From Streptantibioticus ferralitis (GTDB taxonomy: Bacteria; Actinomycetota; Actinomycetes; Streptomycetales; Streptomycetaceae), in contig NZ_JARHTQ010000007.1 in assembly GCF_029223525.1 (NCBI RefSeq), positions 248,001 through 312,000 on the forward strand: a stretch of DNA of 64,000 nucleotides, in the 5' to 3' direction. The notes under the pieces were generated by a model. It was not told the DNA's origin. It saw only the letters and a list, made by a program, of their open reading frames with translations, and ran no database searches. Made by a program: the position numbers and the translations under genes. Of the stretch, positions 45,454 through 53,732 are shown piece by piece. Every line of letters begins with the position of its first letter. Position 1 is the first letter of the stretch.

Positions 45454-45579
45454 GACGGCTCGTCCTCGGCACCCATTGCGCCCGCGGGCAACGGCAGTTC
45501 ACCGAACCGCCACACGTACACGCGGCCGCGGGCGCAGTTCGAGGGCGTGATCTGGCGGTTCCGCACGTCGCGCTGCTGA
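45454..45579 (+). mobile_element. N-terminal remnant of an IS5-type transposase
   Basis: The plus frame reads YTRPRAQFEGVIWRFRTSR and stops at 45579; just before it is an IAPAGNGSSPNRH segment. This corresponds to the N-terminal helix of IS5-family transposases, usually ending in WRFRTG-x-x-WRDLP. No DDE domain or terminal repeats remain. The rest of the 45341-45824 gap contains nothing I recognise. Confidence 0.55.
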
Positions 45580-45824
45580 CGGATCCCGAGCGCGCCTGTC
45601 TTCGCTGTCACACGTCAGATCACCGGGCGGCTGTCCTGCGCTGCGGTCCGCGCCCACCCCGACCGGATCCACCCCTGCGGCCCACCGGCCAGGCGAGCGT
45701 CGCGCCACGACGAGCCGAGAACCGACCCACCCGCCTGACCCGCCACAGATCAGGCTCTCGGACGGCTATACCGGGGGCACTCACCCTTTTGGCGTATATG
45801 CGGCGGTAGGCCTGGCTGCTATTG

Positions 45825-46184
45825 ATGGAGCATCCGCAACTGACCAGCCTGGGTGGGGGGATCGGCGTGATCGAAAAGGACCGTTCGGATTCCGAGTCGC
45901 AGGAGCTCGGTGAAATCTCCAGCAGTGCCTGTGCGCGGCTACTTGCGATGCACACCCAAGAGGTGTGCGCGATCAACGTAACGGCCGGCGGCGACAGGTA
46001 CCCGGACTTCTTCGTGGAAGGTCCCGGGAATCCACCCGGATGGCATGAGAGGTTCGGAGACAAGGGGCCGCGCCCCTTCCATGGAGATGACCTCGCTGCC
46101 AACTCCGGTGCGCGGGTGCACACAGCACCTCACATTCCGGTCGCCCAGGCCTACTTGCGTCTGCGATCGAGCCTCGACAAGTAG
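45825..46184 (+). CDS. Small protein directly upstream of a radical SAM maturase, candidate RiPP precursor
   Basis: An ORF of 119 codons from ATG 45825; GTG 45867 has a better ribosome site (GGGGGG) and would give 105 codons. Its TAG stop is directly followed by the GTG start of the radical SAM gene. The N-terminal half is acidic and leader-like (VIEKDRSDSESQELGEI). The C-terminal half is rich in aromatic, Gly, Pro and Asp residues, with YPDFF, GW, ERFGDKG and FHGDD. I recognise no family. The aromatic-x-Asp pattern is what cyclophane-forming radical SAM enzymes act on, so a precursor role is plausible. It could also be an unrelated accessory protein. Confidence 0.6.
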   Translation: MEHPQLTSLGGGIGVIEKDRSDSESQELGEISSSACARLLAMHTQEVCAINVTAGGDRYPDFFVEGPGNPPGWHERFGDKGPRPFHGDDLAANSGARVHTAPHIPVAQAYLRLRSSLDK

Positions 46185-47390
46185 GTGAGCACCCACGCGG
46201 AACAACACGGCCACGACAAGCAGGCCGCCAGCGCGCTGACGCCGCCGTACCTGCAACTGGTGGTCAAGGTTTCGAAGTTCTGCAACCTTCGCTGCCGGTA
46301 CTGCTACGAGTATCCTTCGCTGGGCGACCGGACCGCCATGAGCCTGCCTGATGTTCGGAAGATGATCCGGCACGTCGCAGAGTGGCTGGCAGGCCAGAAC
46401 AGGTCGGCGGACTTCGTGTGGCATGGCGGCGAACCGCTGTTGATGCCACACGGCTTCTATCGTGAGGTCAAGCGGATTCAGGAGCAACTCCTTGGCTCCG
46501 CTGGCATCCCTTACAGCAACTCCGTCCAGACGAACCTCTTTCGGCTCACCGATGGCGACATCTCATTGATGAGCGAAGTCTTCGACGAGGTCGGTGTGTC
46601 CCTGGACCTGGTGGGCGGCCAGCGGGTCACGGTAGCCGGTCGCTCCGCGCAGCCGCGCGTCCTGGCGAACATGCAGCGTCTCATGAATGCCGGAATTCCC
46701 TTCGGCTGCATCACGGTGCTTTCCCGTGCCACGGCACCTCATGTCGCGGCGATCTACCGTTTCTTCGAAGACGCGGGCTTGAGCTTCCGCCTCCTGCCGA
46801 TCTACCGAACGGGCTACCCAGGACAACAGGCGGACCACGAGCTGACCCCAGCCCAGATCGTCCGTGCCCTCAAGACCGTCACCGACCAGTGGTTGCGTTC
46901 GGACAGTTTCCTCAACGTCGAGCCGATCCAGAGCTATGTGGCGAATGTCGTCCATGCGCTGTCGAGTGGCGCGAGTCCGCGTTTCTACGACAAGGAGCAT
47001 GGCGAGACCATTCTCATCATCGACACGGACGGGTCTGTTTACTCCAACGCAGACGCCTATGACCCGACCCTGTGCCACGGCAATGTCTTCACCGATTCCG
47101 TTCAACAGCAGCGCCGCTCCGCGCCTTTCGGCGAGGCGTTGCGCCAGTCGCGGCACCGGGTCCAACGGGTGTGCACCGGCTGCCGGTTCCACGGCTCGTG
47201 CTCCGGATTCTTCGCCGCGGAAGCCACGCCGGAGCAGCGGTGGCGAGATCCCGTGTCCGGCGTGCCCTTCTGCGGCGTCGCGCTACCCATACACTGCTAC
47301 ATCGAAGAGCGCCTCACCGCGCTCGGCCTGGTGGACAGCGTGACGCATCGCCTGGACCGGTCCCTGCTTGAACGGGGGGCCGTCGCCTGA
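46185..47390 (+). CDS. Radical SAM/SPASM peptide-modifying enzyme
   Basis: The 401-residue protein has the radical SAM cluster CNLRCRYC (Cys 33, 37, 40) and the HGGEPLL motif near 85. Its C-terminal SPASM region has CTGCRFHGSC (Cys 330, 333, 339) followed by two more Cys near 365 and 372 that can bind auxiliary clusters. This is the layout of RiPP maturases and sulfatase maturases. GTG 46185 has no ribosome site and follows the small ORF stop without a gap, so translation is coupled. No sulfatase gene is near. I infer that it modifies the preceding small protein. Confidence 0.9.
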   Translation: MSTHAEQHGHDKQAASALTPPYLQLVVKVSKFCNLRCRYCYEYPSLGDRTAMSLPDVRKMIRHVAEWLAGQNRSADFVWHGGEPLLMPHGFYREVKRIQEQLLGSAGIPYSNSVQTNLFRLTDGDISLMSEVFDEVGVSLDLVGGQRVTVAGRSAQPRVLANMQRLMNAGIPFGCITVLSRATAPHVAAIYRFFEDAGLSFRLLPIYRTGYPGQQADHELTPAQIVRALKTVTDQWLRSDSFLNVEPIQSYVANVVHALSSGASPRFYDKEHGETILIIDTDGSVYSNADAYDPTLCHGNVFTDSVQQQRRSAPFGEALRQSRHRVQRVCTGCRFHGSCSGFFAAEATPEQRWRDPVSGVPFCGVALPIHCYIEERLTALGLVDSVTHRLDRSLLERGAVA

Positions 47391-47454
47391 CCGCATCCGG
47401 TCGCACCAGCTGAATCCCGAGTACCGCCGCGTCTCCGACGTGATCCGCACTCAC

Positions 47455-48420
47455 TCACGTCATCGTGGCGAAGGCATCGACGCCGGTGAGTTCGGCCGAC
47501 AGTTTCCACAGCCGTGCGGCCCGCTGCGGATCAGTGGCCCACGCACTCACTCCGCGGCCCAGGACGGTGTCCTCAGCGGCGGGCTCGGCGATGTCGCAGT
47601 CCTCGCAGTACACGCCGCCCATGCCTGCCAGTTGTGGTGAGGTCGCTGCCCAAACCTGTGTCGCCGCGCCCTGTTGGGGTGTCTTCCAGCCGCTGTTCGT
47701 CGGACTGGTGCTGATCGTCGCTGCCAGCTCCGCCAGTTCCTCCTCGGACATATGGCGGGCCAACTGTGTGCGAATCGTGCCCGGGTGTACCGAGAACGCC
47801 CGTACCTCAGCATCCCGGCCCAGCGCGTCCAGATGCAGCGCGAACAAGGCATTGGCTGTCTTCGCCTGCCCATAAGCCTGCCACTTGTCATAACCGCGCT
47901 CGAAGCGCACGTCGTCCCAGTGGATGTCCGAGAGCTGATGCCCGTTGGAGGACACCGACACCACGCGGGCACCCCCTCGTGCGATCGCCGGCCAGAGCCG
48001 GTTCACCAGCGCGTAGTGGCCGAGGTGATTGGTGGCGAACTGGGCTTCCCAGCCGGGCCCGACACGCGATTCCGGACACGCCATGATCCCGGCGTTGTTG
48101 ATCAGTATGTCGATGCCGCGGCCCGAGGTCAGGAACCGATCGGCGAAGGTGCGCACGCTGTCCAGGTCGGTCAGGTCCAGCTCTTCCACCTCCACGCCGT
48201 CGATCGTGCTCACCGCCTCCTGGGCAGTGGCGCGCCGCCGGGCGGGGACGACGACGTGGGCTCCCACGCTGGCGAGGGCCCGCGTCGTTTCCAATCCCAG
48301 TCCCGAATAACCACCGGTCACGATCGCCAGCTTGCCCGACAGGTCGATGCCCGCCAGTACGTCAGTGGTGGTGCTTTGAGTGCCGAACCCTGTGTTGATC
48401 TCGCGTTGCGGTGTGGTCAT
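47455..48420 (-). CDS. Short-chain dehydrogenase/reductase, WW-oxidoreductase-like
   Basis: The 321-residue protein has the SDR cofactor site TGGYSGLGLE near residue 36, the NNAG motif near 108 and the active site with Ser in VSVSSNGH and YGQAKTANALF (Y-x-x-x-K). Its length and the SNGHQLSDIHWDD block fit the retinol-dehydrogenase/WWOX-like group. It uses NAD(P)H on an unknown carbonyl. It is convergent with the radical SAM gene. A leaderless start is suggested by TAGATT six bases before ATG 48420. Confidence 0.92.
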   Translation of the reverse strand: MTTPQREINTGFGTQSTTTDVLAGIDLSGKLAIVTGGYSGLGLETTRALASVGAHVVVPARRRATAQEAVSTIDGVEVEELDLTDLDSVRTFADRFLTSGRGIDILINNAGIMACPESRVGPGWEAQFATNHLGHYALVNRLWPAIARGGARVVSVSSNGHQLSDIHWDDVRFERGYDKWQAYGQAKTANALFALHLDALGRDAEVRAFSVHPGTIRTQLARHMSEEELAELAATISTSPTNSGWKTPQQGAATQVWAATSPQLAGMGGVYCEDCDIAEPAAEDTVLGRGVSAWATDPQRAARLWKLSAELTGVDAFATMT

Positions 48421-48426
48421 GCACCG

Positions 48427-48457
48427 AATCTACGGATTTGAGCGCGCTCGAAGGCAA
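48427..48457 (-). promoter_or_regulatory. Promoter with palindrome for the SDR gene
   Basis: On the minus strand TTGCCT (48452-48457), a 19-base spacer and TAGATT (48427-48432) precede ATG 48420 by six bases. The spacer contains a near-perfect palindrome, TTCGAGCG/CGCTCAAA (48437-48452), that could be an operator. The long spacer weakens the case. Confidence 0.4.
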
Positions 48458-48601
48458 CCTCGACCCGGCCTTTACTGAACATCGACGACAGGACGAAGGC
48501 CTGCGATGCCCCGCAGCATGGGTACGGTCGGCATGACCGTCGTGGCACCCCGCTCGTCGGCCGCTTGCTCCGACGGCTGGGAGTACGGTCCCCACTCGGC
48601 G

Positions 48602-49009
48602 TCACCCGGCGGTGGCGCCCAGCGCGCTGAGCCAGGTCTGGATCGCCCCCGCCGTCGTGTGCGCGTGGTCCTCGTTCACGGTCCAGTGTTCGCCGGGGAC
48701 GTCCACGGTGTCGTACGGCTCCAGCCAGGAGGTCCGCCGCTCCTCGTCCCCCGCGCGGTATCCGCCGCGGAACCGCATCTGCGGCGCCGGTTCCGTGGCG
48801 CGGACCAGCAGCGTGGGGACGCCCACCGGTTCCGGGCGCCAGCCGCGGGCCATGCGGGTGTAGGCCCCCAATGCGGCCATGGACATGTCGTCCACGACGG
48901 CGTCGAATTGCCCGCCCATCTGAAGAGGGACGCGTGCGGGCATCGCGAGCAGCCATGGCTCGTCCTCGCGGTCCGGGGTGACGTGATGGGCGTCGACGAT
49001 GATGAGGCC
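48602..49009 (-). pseudogene. C-terminal fragment of a polyketide synthase thioesterase
   Basis: The minus frame from about 49009 to the stop at 48602 reads as the last 135 residues of a type I PKS/NRPS thioesterase. It has GLIIVDAHHV, a lid helix, VPTLLVRATEPAPQM and the end DVPGEHWTVNEDHAHTT with the catalytic His. The nucleophile half is missing. At 49008 the sequence switches abruptly to an IS110-like transposase fragment in a different frame. The parent modular PKS is not in this window. Confidence 0.8.
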
Positions 49010-49300
49010 GGTCGGCGGTGGGGAAAGCGTCCAGGCTGCCGCCGATGGCGGCGAGGAACTCGGCGCCCAGGGTCGCTCCAACGCCGGGCATGGAAAGGAT
49101 AATTTCGGCGAGTTCGTGCTCGCGAAACCGGCCCTCGATGAGCTTGTCGGTCTCGGCGATCTTCTCGTTGGGGGCCATCACCTCCTTCGCGAGGGTGTGC
49201 ACCATCTTCGCGATAGCCTGCTCACCCGCGACGGTGGTGTGCTGGCGCCCGGCGGCCTCGACCGCCTTCGCAGCAAGGGTCTCGGGGCTGCGGACACCGC
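49008..49300 (-). mobile_element. IS110/IS116-type transposase fragment joined to the thioesterase remnant
   Basis: The minus frame reads AKAVEAAGRQHTTVAGEQ, then IEGRFREHELAEIILSMPGV and GATLGAEFLAAIGG. This is the helix-hairpin-helix C-terminal domain of IS110-family transposases. It ends at the junction with the thioesterase fragment around 49008. The N-terminal DEDD domain is not seen. The element is dead. Confidence 0.72.
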
Positions 49301-49408
49301 CCGGCGCAGCACGCTGATCGCCTGGTCGCGGTCGCGCGGGACAGCGTTGGCGATGAGCGCTTCGCCGGTCTCCCCGGCCCCCACGCGCCCGGAGAAGCCG
49401 AGTGGTGC

Positions 49409-49981
49409 TCAGCCCGCCAGGGGCTGCGCCTTGCCGTCGCCCCCGAGTACACGCTCGACCTCGGCCTGGGATGCTCCGTACTCGGCGAGCACGTCCGCCA
49501 CCACGCCGGGTCCGGCTGCGAGCGCCAACAGGATGTGCTCGTCGCCGATGTGGCGGTCGCCGCGGGCCAGCGCGGCCCGCAAGGAGCGCTCCAGTACGGC
49601 TTTCGCCTCGCGGGTGAAGGGCCGATGCCCGGCGGACCACCAGTGCCTGGGCCTCCGGCCGGTGGCCAGGGCGCCGCGCCCGTGGGCGTCCTCGACGCGG
49701 GCGACGATCTCCGTGACGTCGATGCCGAGACCGGCCAACGCCTCGGCGTCCACCCGGGAGATCCCGCCCCGGCGCCGGGCCTCGCCCAAGGCCCGCTCCA
49801 GGAGCTCGCGACGCTCGGTCACGCCCAGGGCGTTCAGTACGAAGGCCGCCTTGGTGCCCTCCCGCTCCAGCAGCGAGAGCAGTAGGTGCTCCTCGGCGAC
49901 GGTCTCGGAGACGACGCGCTCGGCGTGCCCGACCGCGCCCTCCACGACATCGCGGGCGCTCTTGGAAAACCTCTCGAACAT
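49409..49981 (-). CDS. Stand-alone Clp N-terminal domain protein
   Basis: The 190-residue protein starts at ATG 49981 behind GGGAGG. It carries two Clp_N repeats, MFERFSKSARDVVEGAV with EEHLLLSLLEREGT, and PFTREAKAVLERSL with GDEHILLALAAGPG. There is no ATPase domain. In ClpC/ClpB this domain binds substrates or adaptors, so the protein may act as an adaptor, decoy or ligand sensor. Its gene lies 2 bp downstream of a small HTH gene in the same direction, so the two form one operon. Confidence 0.88.
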   Translation of the reverse strand: MFERFSKSARDVVEGAVGHAERVVSETVAEEHLLLSLLEREGTKAAFVLNALGVTERRELLERALGEARRRGGISRVDAEALAGLGIDVTEIVARVEDAHGRGALATGRRPRHWWSAGHRPFTREAKAVLERSLRAALARGDRHIGDEHILLALAAGPGVVADVLAEYGASQAEVERVLGGDGKAQPLAG

Positions 49982-49983
49982 TG

Positions 49984-50193
49984 TCAACGCCTCCCGTACT
50001 TCTTGTGAACGGCCTGCCTGCTGACGCCGAGTTCGTTGGCGATCTCCTGCCATGACCAGCCCTGGACCCGGGCGCTTCTGACTTGTACGGCCTCAAGCTG
50101 CTCCAGCAGCCGCCGCAGCGCGGCGACGGCCCGCAGCCCGACCCGCGGGTCACGGTCGCCCGCCCGCTCGGCGAGATCGGTTGCATCGCTCAT
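49984..50193 (-). CDS. Small helix-turn-helix protein paired with the Clp-N protein
   Basis: A 69-residue protein with a helical N-terminus (VGLRAVAALRRLLEQLEAVQ) and a C-terminal HTH: WSWQEIANELGVSRQAVHKKY. I use ATG 50193 instead of TTG 50202, because a TAAGTT -10 ends seven bases before it and makes a leaderless mRNA. The HTH-plus-Clp-N pair is common in actinomycetes. Two perfect palindromes cover its promoter, so it is probably an autorepressor. Confidence 0.87.
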   Translation of the reverse strand: MSDATDLAERAGDRDPRVGLRAVAALRRLLEQLEAVQVRSARVQGWSWQEIANELGVSRQAVHKKYGRR

Positions 50194-50197
50194 ACCT

Positions 50198-50242
50198 GTC
50201 AACTTACGTTGACGTTCCAGTTGGTGTCAACTGTGGTTGACA
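50198..50242 (-). promoter_or_regulatory. Leaderless promoter with two GTCAAC-N4-GTTGAC operators
   Basis: On the minus strand TTGACA (50225-50230), an 18-base spacer and TAAGTT (50201-50206) precede ATG 50193 by seven bases. Perfect palindromes GTCAAC-TTAC-GTTGAC (50198-50213) and GTCAAC-TGTG-GTTGAC (50226-50241) cover the -10 and the -35. Their centres are 28 bp apart. This is the expected layout of an autorepressed promoter. Confidence 0.8.
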
Positions 50243-50419
50243 GGGGGTCCGTGACTGCGCAGTCCGTACTCGGCGGCTTGGGTCTGCCTAACTCGTCGTG
50301 CTGGCGGGACGCAGGCCCCGGCGAACCGCACAGGATCGAGTGCGTCGCCCCTGATCAAGCCGTGGAATCATCGGGCATCCGGGGCAGACGGACGGCTTCG
50401 TGGAGGGTGGAGGCTGGAA

Positions 50420-51218
50420 GTGGTTGACGGTTGGGAGTGGGACGAGACCTTGTTCTCGGGAACAGCCGCCCATTACCAGCATGGGAGGCTGCCTTACGCC
50501 CCTGGGCTGGTGGAAGCGCTCGCCGAGGTTCTGCAGCTCGACGGGCGCGGGCCTCTCATCGACGGGGGATGCGGACCAGGCACCCTTGCCGTGAACCTGG
50601 CGCATTTGTTCACGCCGGGCCGCCGAGGCGTCAACGACCGGGAAGGCGCAGTGGGTGCGGGCCCGAGCCGAGGATCTTCCGGCAGGCCGTGGCGCGTTCA
50701 CTGTGGCGGCCTTCGGCCAGTCCTTCCATTGGATGGATCGCGACCTGGTGGCGACAACCATCCGAGACATGCTCCAGCCCGGCGGGGCGTTGGTACACAT
50801 CTCGGACTTGAAGACCGAGACCCGCAGCGTTGACGACCCTCCGTATCCACCGGTGCCCTACGCAGCGATGGATGAGCTGGTCAAGCGCTATCTGGGACCG
50901 GTTCGGCGAGCCGGCCGCGGGGTGCTGCCGCGGGGAACACCCGGGGACGAGTCGGCGGTGTTTGCCCGGGCCGGGTTCTGTCGCCCCGAGCGGCATGTGG
51001 TGCCCGGCGGGCAGGCGTTGGAACGCAGCTGTGATGATGTCGTCGCGTGGGCGTTCTCGATGTCGTCCTCGGCTCCTCGGTTGTTCGGCGCGTGCCGCGA
51101 GGACCTCGAGGCGGACCTGCGTCGACTGCTGCGGGAGGTTTCCCCGGCGGGCCGGTTCTCCGAACGCCAACCGAGCACCGAGGTCTTCCTCTGGCGGAGG
51201 CCGTCTTCCGAGTCGTGA
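50420..51218 (+). pseudogene. Class I methyltransferase with internal deletion and frameshift
   Basis: The first frame (from 50420) reads a methyltransferase start and motif I, PLIDGGCGPGTLAVNLAHLF. Near 50615-50640 the segment that normally binds the adenosine (usually D-x-x-x-x-M) is missing and the frame changes. From there the second frame continues normally with VRARAEDLPAG, QSFHWMDRD and MLQPGGALVHI to a proper C-terminus at 51218. About 20 residues are lost, so the enzyme should not bind SAM properly. Confidence 0.75.
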
Positions 51219-51485
51219 TCAAGCAGCCATTGGCATGTGACACGGCCTTCCCCGTTCACGGGTGAGCCGACGGGTCATGAGCGGCTGCCTGCGCGTCATC
51301 CGGGCATGTGGCTGCCGTTCTCGGTTGCTCACCCCCACCTGCCGGGAGTGCTGCTCATCCTCGGGTTCTTTGCTGTGGTGACCGCCTTTGTGGCGAGCGT
51401 CTCGCTGCCCTCCTGGCACTGAAGACGGCTGGCCGGCCGAGAGCCGTGTGACTTGCGAAGAGCCTCGCCAGTATGTTGTCAGAAC

Positions 51486-51572
51486 CACGTGGAGCGGCTG
51501 CTGTCGAAACTCGGCTTCACTTCGCGGTCGCAGATCGCCGTCTGGGCCCACGAGCGGCGGCTGGTGCTGTGA
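51486..51572 (+). pseudogene. LuxR-type helix-turn-helix tail remnant
   Basis: The frame HVERLLSKLGFTSRSQIAVW and eight more residues to the stop at 51572 is the last helix of a LuxR/GerE DNA-binding domain. Nothing upstream continues the domain. The remainder of 51219-51728 has no supported gene; a 38-codon frame with one membrane segment (from ATG 51306) has no independent support. Confidence 0.6.
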
Positions 51573-51728
51573 CCGGGAACATTCGTCGGGTGGGACGGAG
51601 GGCGGGTCCTCGGAGGGGTTCAACCTCGTGACAGCGGCATACCGCGGACTGCTTCGCCTGAGCATCCATCGGAAACGGTCCGTCTACGACTCGGGGCCCC
51701 GGTTCCCCGGTCATCAACAGCCTGGAGA

Positions 51729-52391
51729 TCATCGGGGGAGGGTCTGGGTGACACGCCACAGGCGACGGGGCAAGTCACCTTCCTCGAACGCGAACACCTC
51801 GTCCAGACTCCATCCGACGGCGAGGTCGTCGACGAGGTCGCGGGGGAAGAAGTGCACGGCGAACCCGCCGTGTTCCCATATGTCGTCTCCGTAGGTGGTG
51901 CCGACGCCGTAGTGGGCGTCGCCGGTGTGCCGGACGGTGTAGACGAACACCCCACCGGGCCGCAGGACGCGGCGGACCTCGCCGACGAGGGCGTGGATCT
52001 GCTTCGTCGACAGGGCCATGCACAGCAGCATGTGGGCGAAGACCGCGTCGGTCGAGGCATCCGGCAGCGGCAGCGGCTCACGCACGTCGTGCACAGCGCA
52101 GGCCACCCGCTCCTCGACGTCCCACGCGCGAGCGGCCGACCTGAGCTGTTCCAGGCCGACGGAGCTGAAGTCGGTGGCTTGGACGGCGAAGCCCTCGCGG
52201 GCGAAGAACAGGGCGTCGCGGCCGTGTCCGGCCCCCAGCTCCAGCACGTCTCTCGCTCCCGCGGAGCGGAACACCCCAACAGCGTGGACCGCGGGTGCGG
52301 AGGGCCGCTCGCCGTACATCCCCGGGTGGGCGGTGTAGGTGTCCTGCCAGTGCCCTCGCTGAATGCCTGCGAGGTCCTTCTCCTCTGCCAT
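51729..52391 (-). CDS. Class I SAM-dependent methyltransferase
   Basis: A 220-residue methyltransferase with motif I VLELGAGHGRDALFFA near residue 50, ATDFS near 73, a LPLPDASTDAVFAHMLLCM block and VLRPGGVFVYTVRHTGD. It resembles the small Tam/UbiE-like enzymes. There is no domain that identifies the substrate. It stands alone on the minus strand between two decayed regions. Confidence 0.9.
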   Translation of the reverse strand: MAEEKDLAGIQRGHWQDTYTAHPGMYGERPSAPAVHAVGVFRSAGARDVLELGAGHGRDALFFAREGFAVQATDFSSVGLEQLRSAARAWDVEERVACAVHDVREPLPLPDASTDAVFAHMLLCMALSTKQIHALVGEVRRVLRPGGVFVYTVRHTGDAHYGVGTTYGDDIWEHGGFAVHFFPRDLVDDLAVGWSLDEVFAFEEGDLPRRLWRVTQTLPR

Positions 52392-52723
52392 GGTTCCCCA
52401 CTTCCCAGATCAGCCTACCTACCGGACGACGTGGGTCTCGCTGCGTACGGCGTCGCGTCGTCCAACCGAAGCACTCACCGGCCGCGCATCTTTCGGGGGG
52501 CCGGGGATGAGTGTGGTCTCCAGTGCTGTGATCCCCTTTCCCGCTCCTGCTGTGTCAGCGGTGGGGCGTGGGTTTCCTCCCGCTACGCCTGGGGTTCGGG
52601 CGGATGAGTTGCGTGTTGTGGGGCTACGAACGGTGCGCCGGATGCGCTGTGGGAAGGCGCGCGCCGCACCGTCGGCGCGACCTGCCCGATTTGGAGCTGC
52701 TACTGCTCCACCCGCAGGGCCCG

Positions 52724-52762
52724 CCCCGATTTCAGACCCCGACTTCAGACCCCGACTTCAGG
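52724..52762. repeat. Three tandem 13-bp repeats
   Basis: CCCCGATTTCAGA, CCCCGACTTCAGA and CCCCGACTTCAGG follow each other without spacers just downstream of the hydrolase stop. It is a short tandem repeat and not a CRISPR array. The surrounding gap 52392-52797 contains no gene I can support. Confidence 0.7.
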
Positions 52763-52797
52763 CCCCGGCGGTGCGCCCTGGCCGGGTGGGCCACCGG

Positions 52798-53718
52798 CTA
52801 GTCGCGTGCAAGGTCGACGGCGGGCGGCTGTTGGTCGGCGGGGTCGGCGAGCGCGCGCAGTTCGTTGGCGTAGGTGGCCCAGGCGTCGCGGGCGAGGAAA
52901 TGGCCGACGTCGGGCACGGTGCGCAGACGGGCGCCGGGGACGGCGGCGGCGATGTCGCGCGCGGCCGTCACGCGTAGCAGCGGGTCGCGCTCGCCGTGCA
53001 GTACCAGGGTCGGCGTTGTGATCTGGGCGAGCGAGCCGCCGTGCCATTTCACGCCGATCTGGCGGCTCTGCGCCTTCTGGTCGCGGAAGCTGGCGACGTG
53101 GTGTGTCGCCTCCTTGTCCACGAACTCGCGCACGTCGTTCTCGTCGAGGTGCTGGTGGGGCGCGGCCAGGATACGAGCGACGGCCACGGCGAGGGCCAGG
53201 TCGCCTTCCGGGGTCTTGGGGTAGTGCAGCCGGGCGAAGCGGGCCAGGGACGCCAGGTGCAGGTAGCGCAGGACGCTCAGTCCCTTGGCGTCGCTGGGCA
53301 CTGCCGAGGAGGTGGTGGTGCTCAGCACGCGCTGCGGGTGCCGGATCGCGATGCGCTGCGCCACGAGCCCGCCCATGGAGTGGCCGAAGACATGGGCGCG
53401 CTCCCAGTTGAGGGCATCGAGAACGGCGACGGCGTCGTCGGTCAGGTCTTCGGCGCTGTAGGCCGGGATCGAACGGCGCAACAGGGCCTTGATCGGCGGG
53501 CCGACGCGCTGGTCAGGCAGGTGGGTGGACTGACCGGCGTCGCGCTGGTCGTAGGCCACCACGTGGAAGCCACGGCGCACCAGTTCGCGCACCAGTCCGT
53601 CAGGCCACCAGAACCGTGAAGTTCCCAGTCCCATGACCAGCAGCAGCGGGTCCCCGCCCGCCCCTCCGAGGTCCTCGAAGGCGATCTGGATCCCACCGTT
53701 GTGCGCGAAGCGCGGCAT
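52798..53718 (-). CDS. Alpha/beta hydrolase
   Basis: From ATG 53718 (AAGGGAG upstream) the protein has 306 residues. It shows LLLVMGLGTSRFWW at the oxyanion region, VAYDQRDAGQS, the nucleophile elbow GHSMGGLVAQ near residue 105, and LVLHGERDPLL and VPDVGHFLAR for the acid and His. This is the epoxide-hydrolase/aclacinomycin-methylesterase-like branch. It is divergent from a TetR gene with a long palindrome between them, so it is probably the regulated target. The substrate is unknown. Confidence 0.92.
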   Translation of the reverse strand: MPRFAHNGGIQIAFEDLGGAGGDPLLLVMGLGTSRFWWPDGLVRELVRRGFHVVAYDQRDAGQSTHLPDQRVGPPIKALLRRSIPAYSAEDLTDDAVAVLDALNWERAHVFGHSMGGLVAQRIAIRHPQRVLSTTTSSAVPSDAKGLSVLRYLHLASLARFARLHYPKTPEGDLALAVAVARILAAPHQHLDENDVREFVDKEATHHVASFRDQKAQSRQIGVKWHGGSLAQITTPTLVLHGERDPLLRVTAARDIAAAVPGARLRTVPDVGHFLARDAWATYANELRALADPADQQPPAVDLARD

Positions 53719-53732
53719 CGCGACTCCCTTCT

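Noticed and set aside
51306-51422. Small 38-codon membrane peptide gene
   Set aside because: One hydrophobic segment alone and no ribosome site; it lies among decayed sequence.
52724-52762. Possible CRISPR-like repeat
   Set aside because: The 13-bp units are directly adjacent with no spacers; it is a simple tandem repeat.
52508-52797. Open plus-strand frame before the hydrolase stop
   Set aside because: Pro/Arg-rich translation with no similarity; includes the tandem repeat, so I do not call it a gene.
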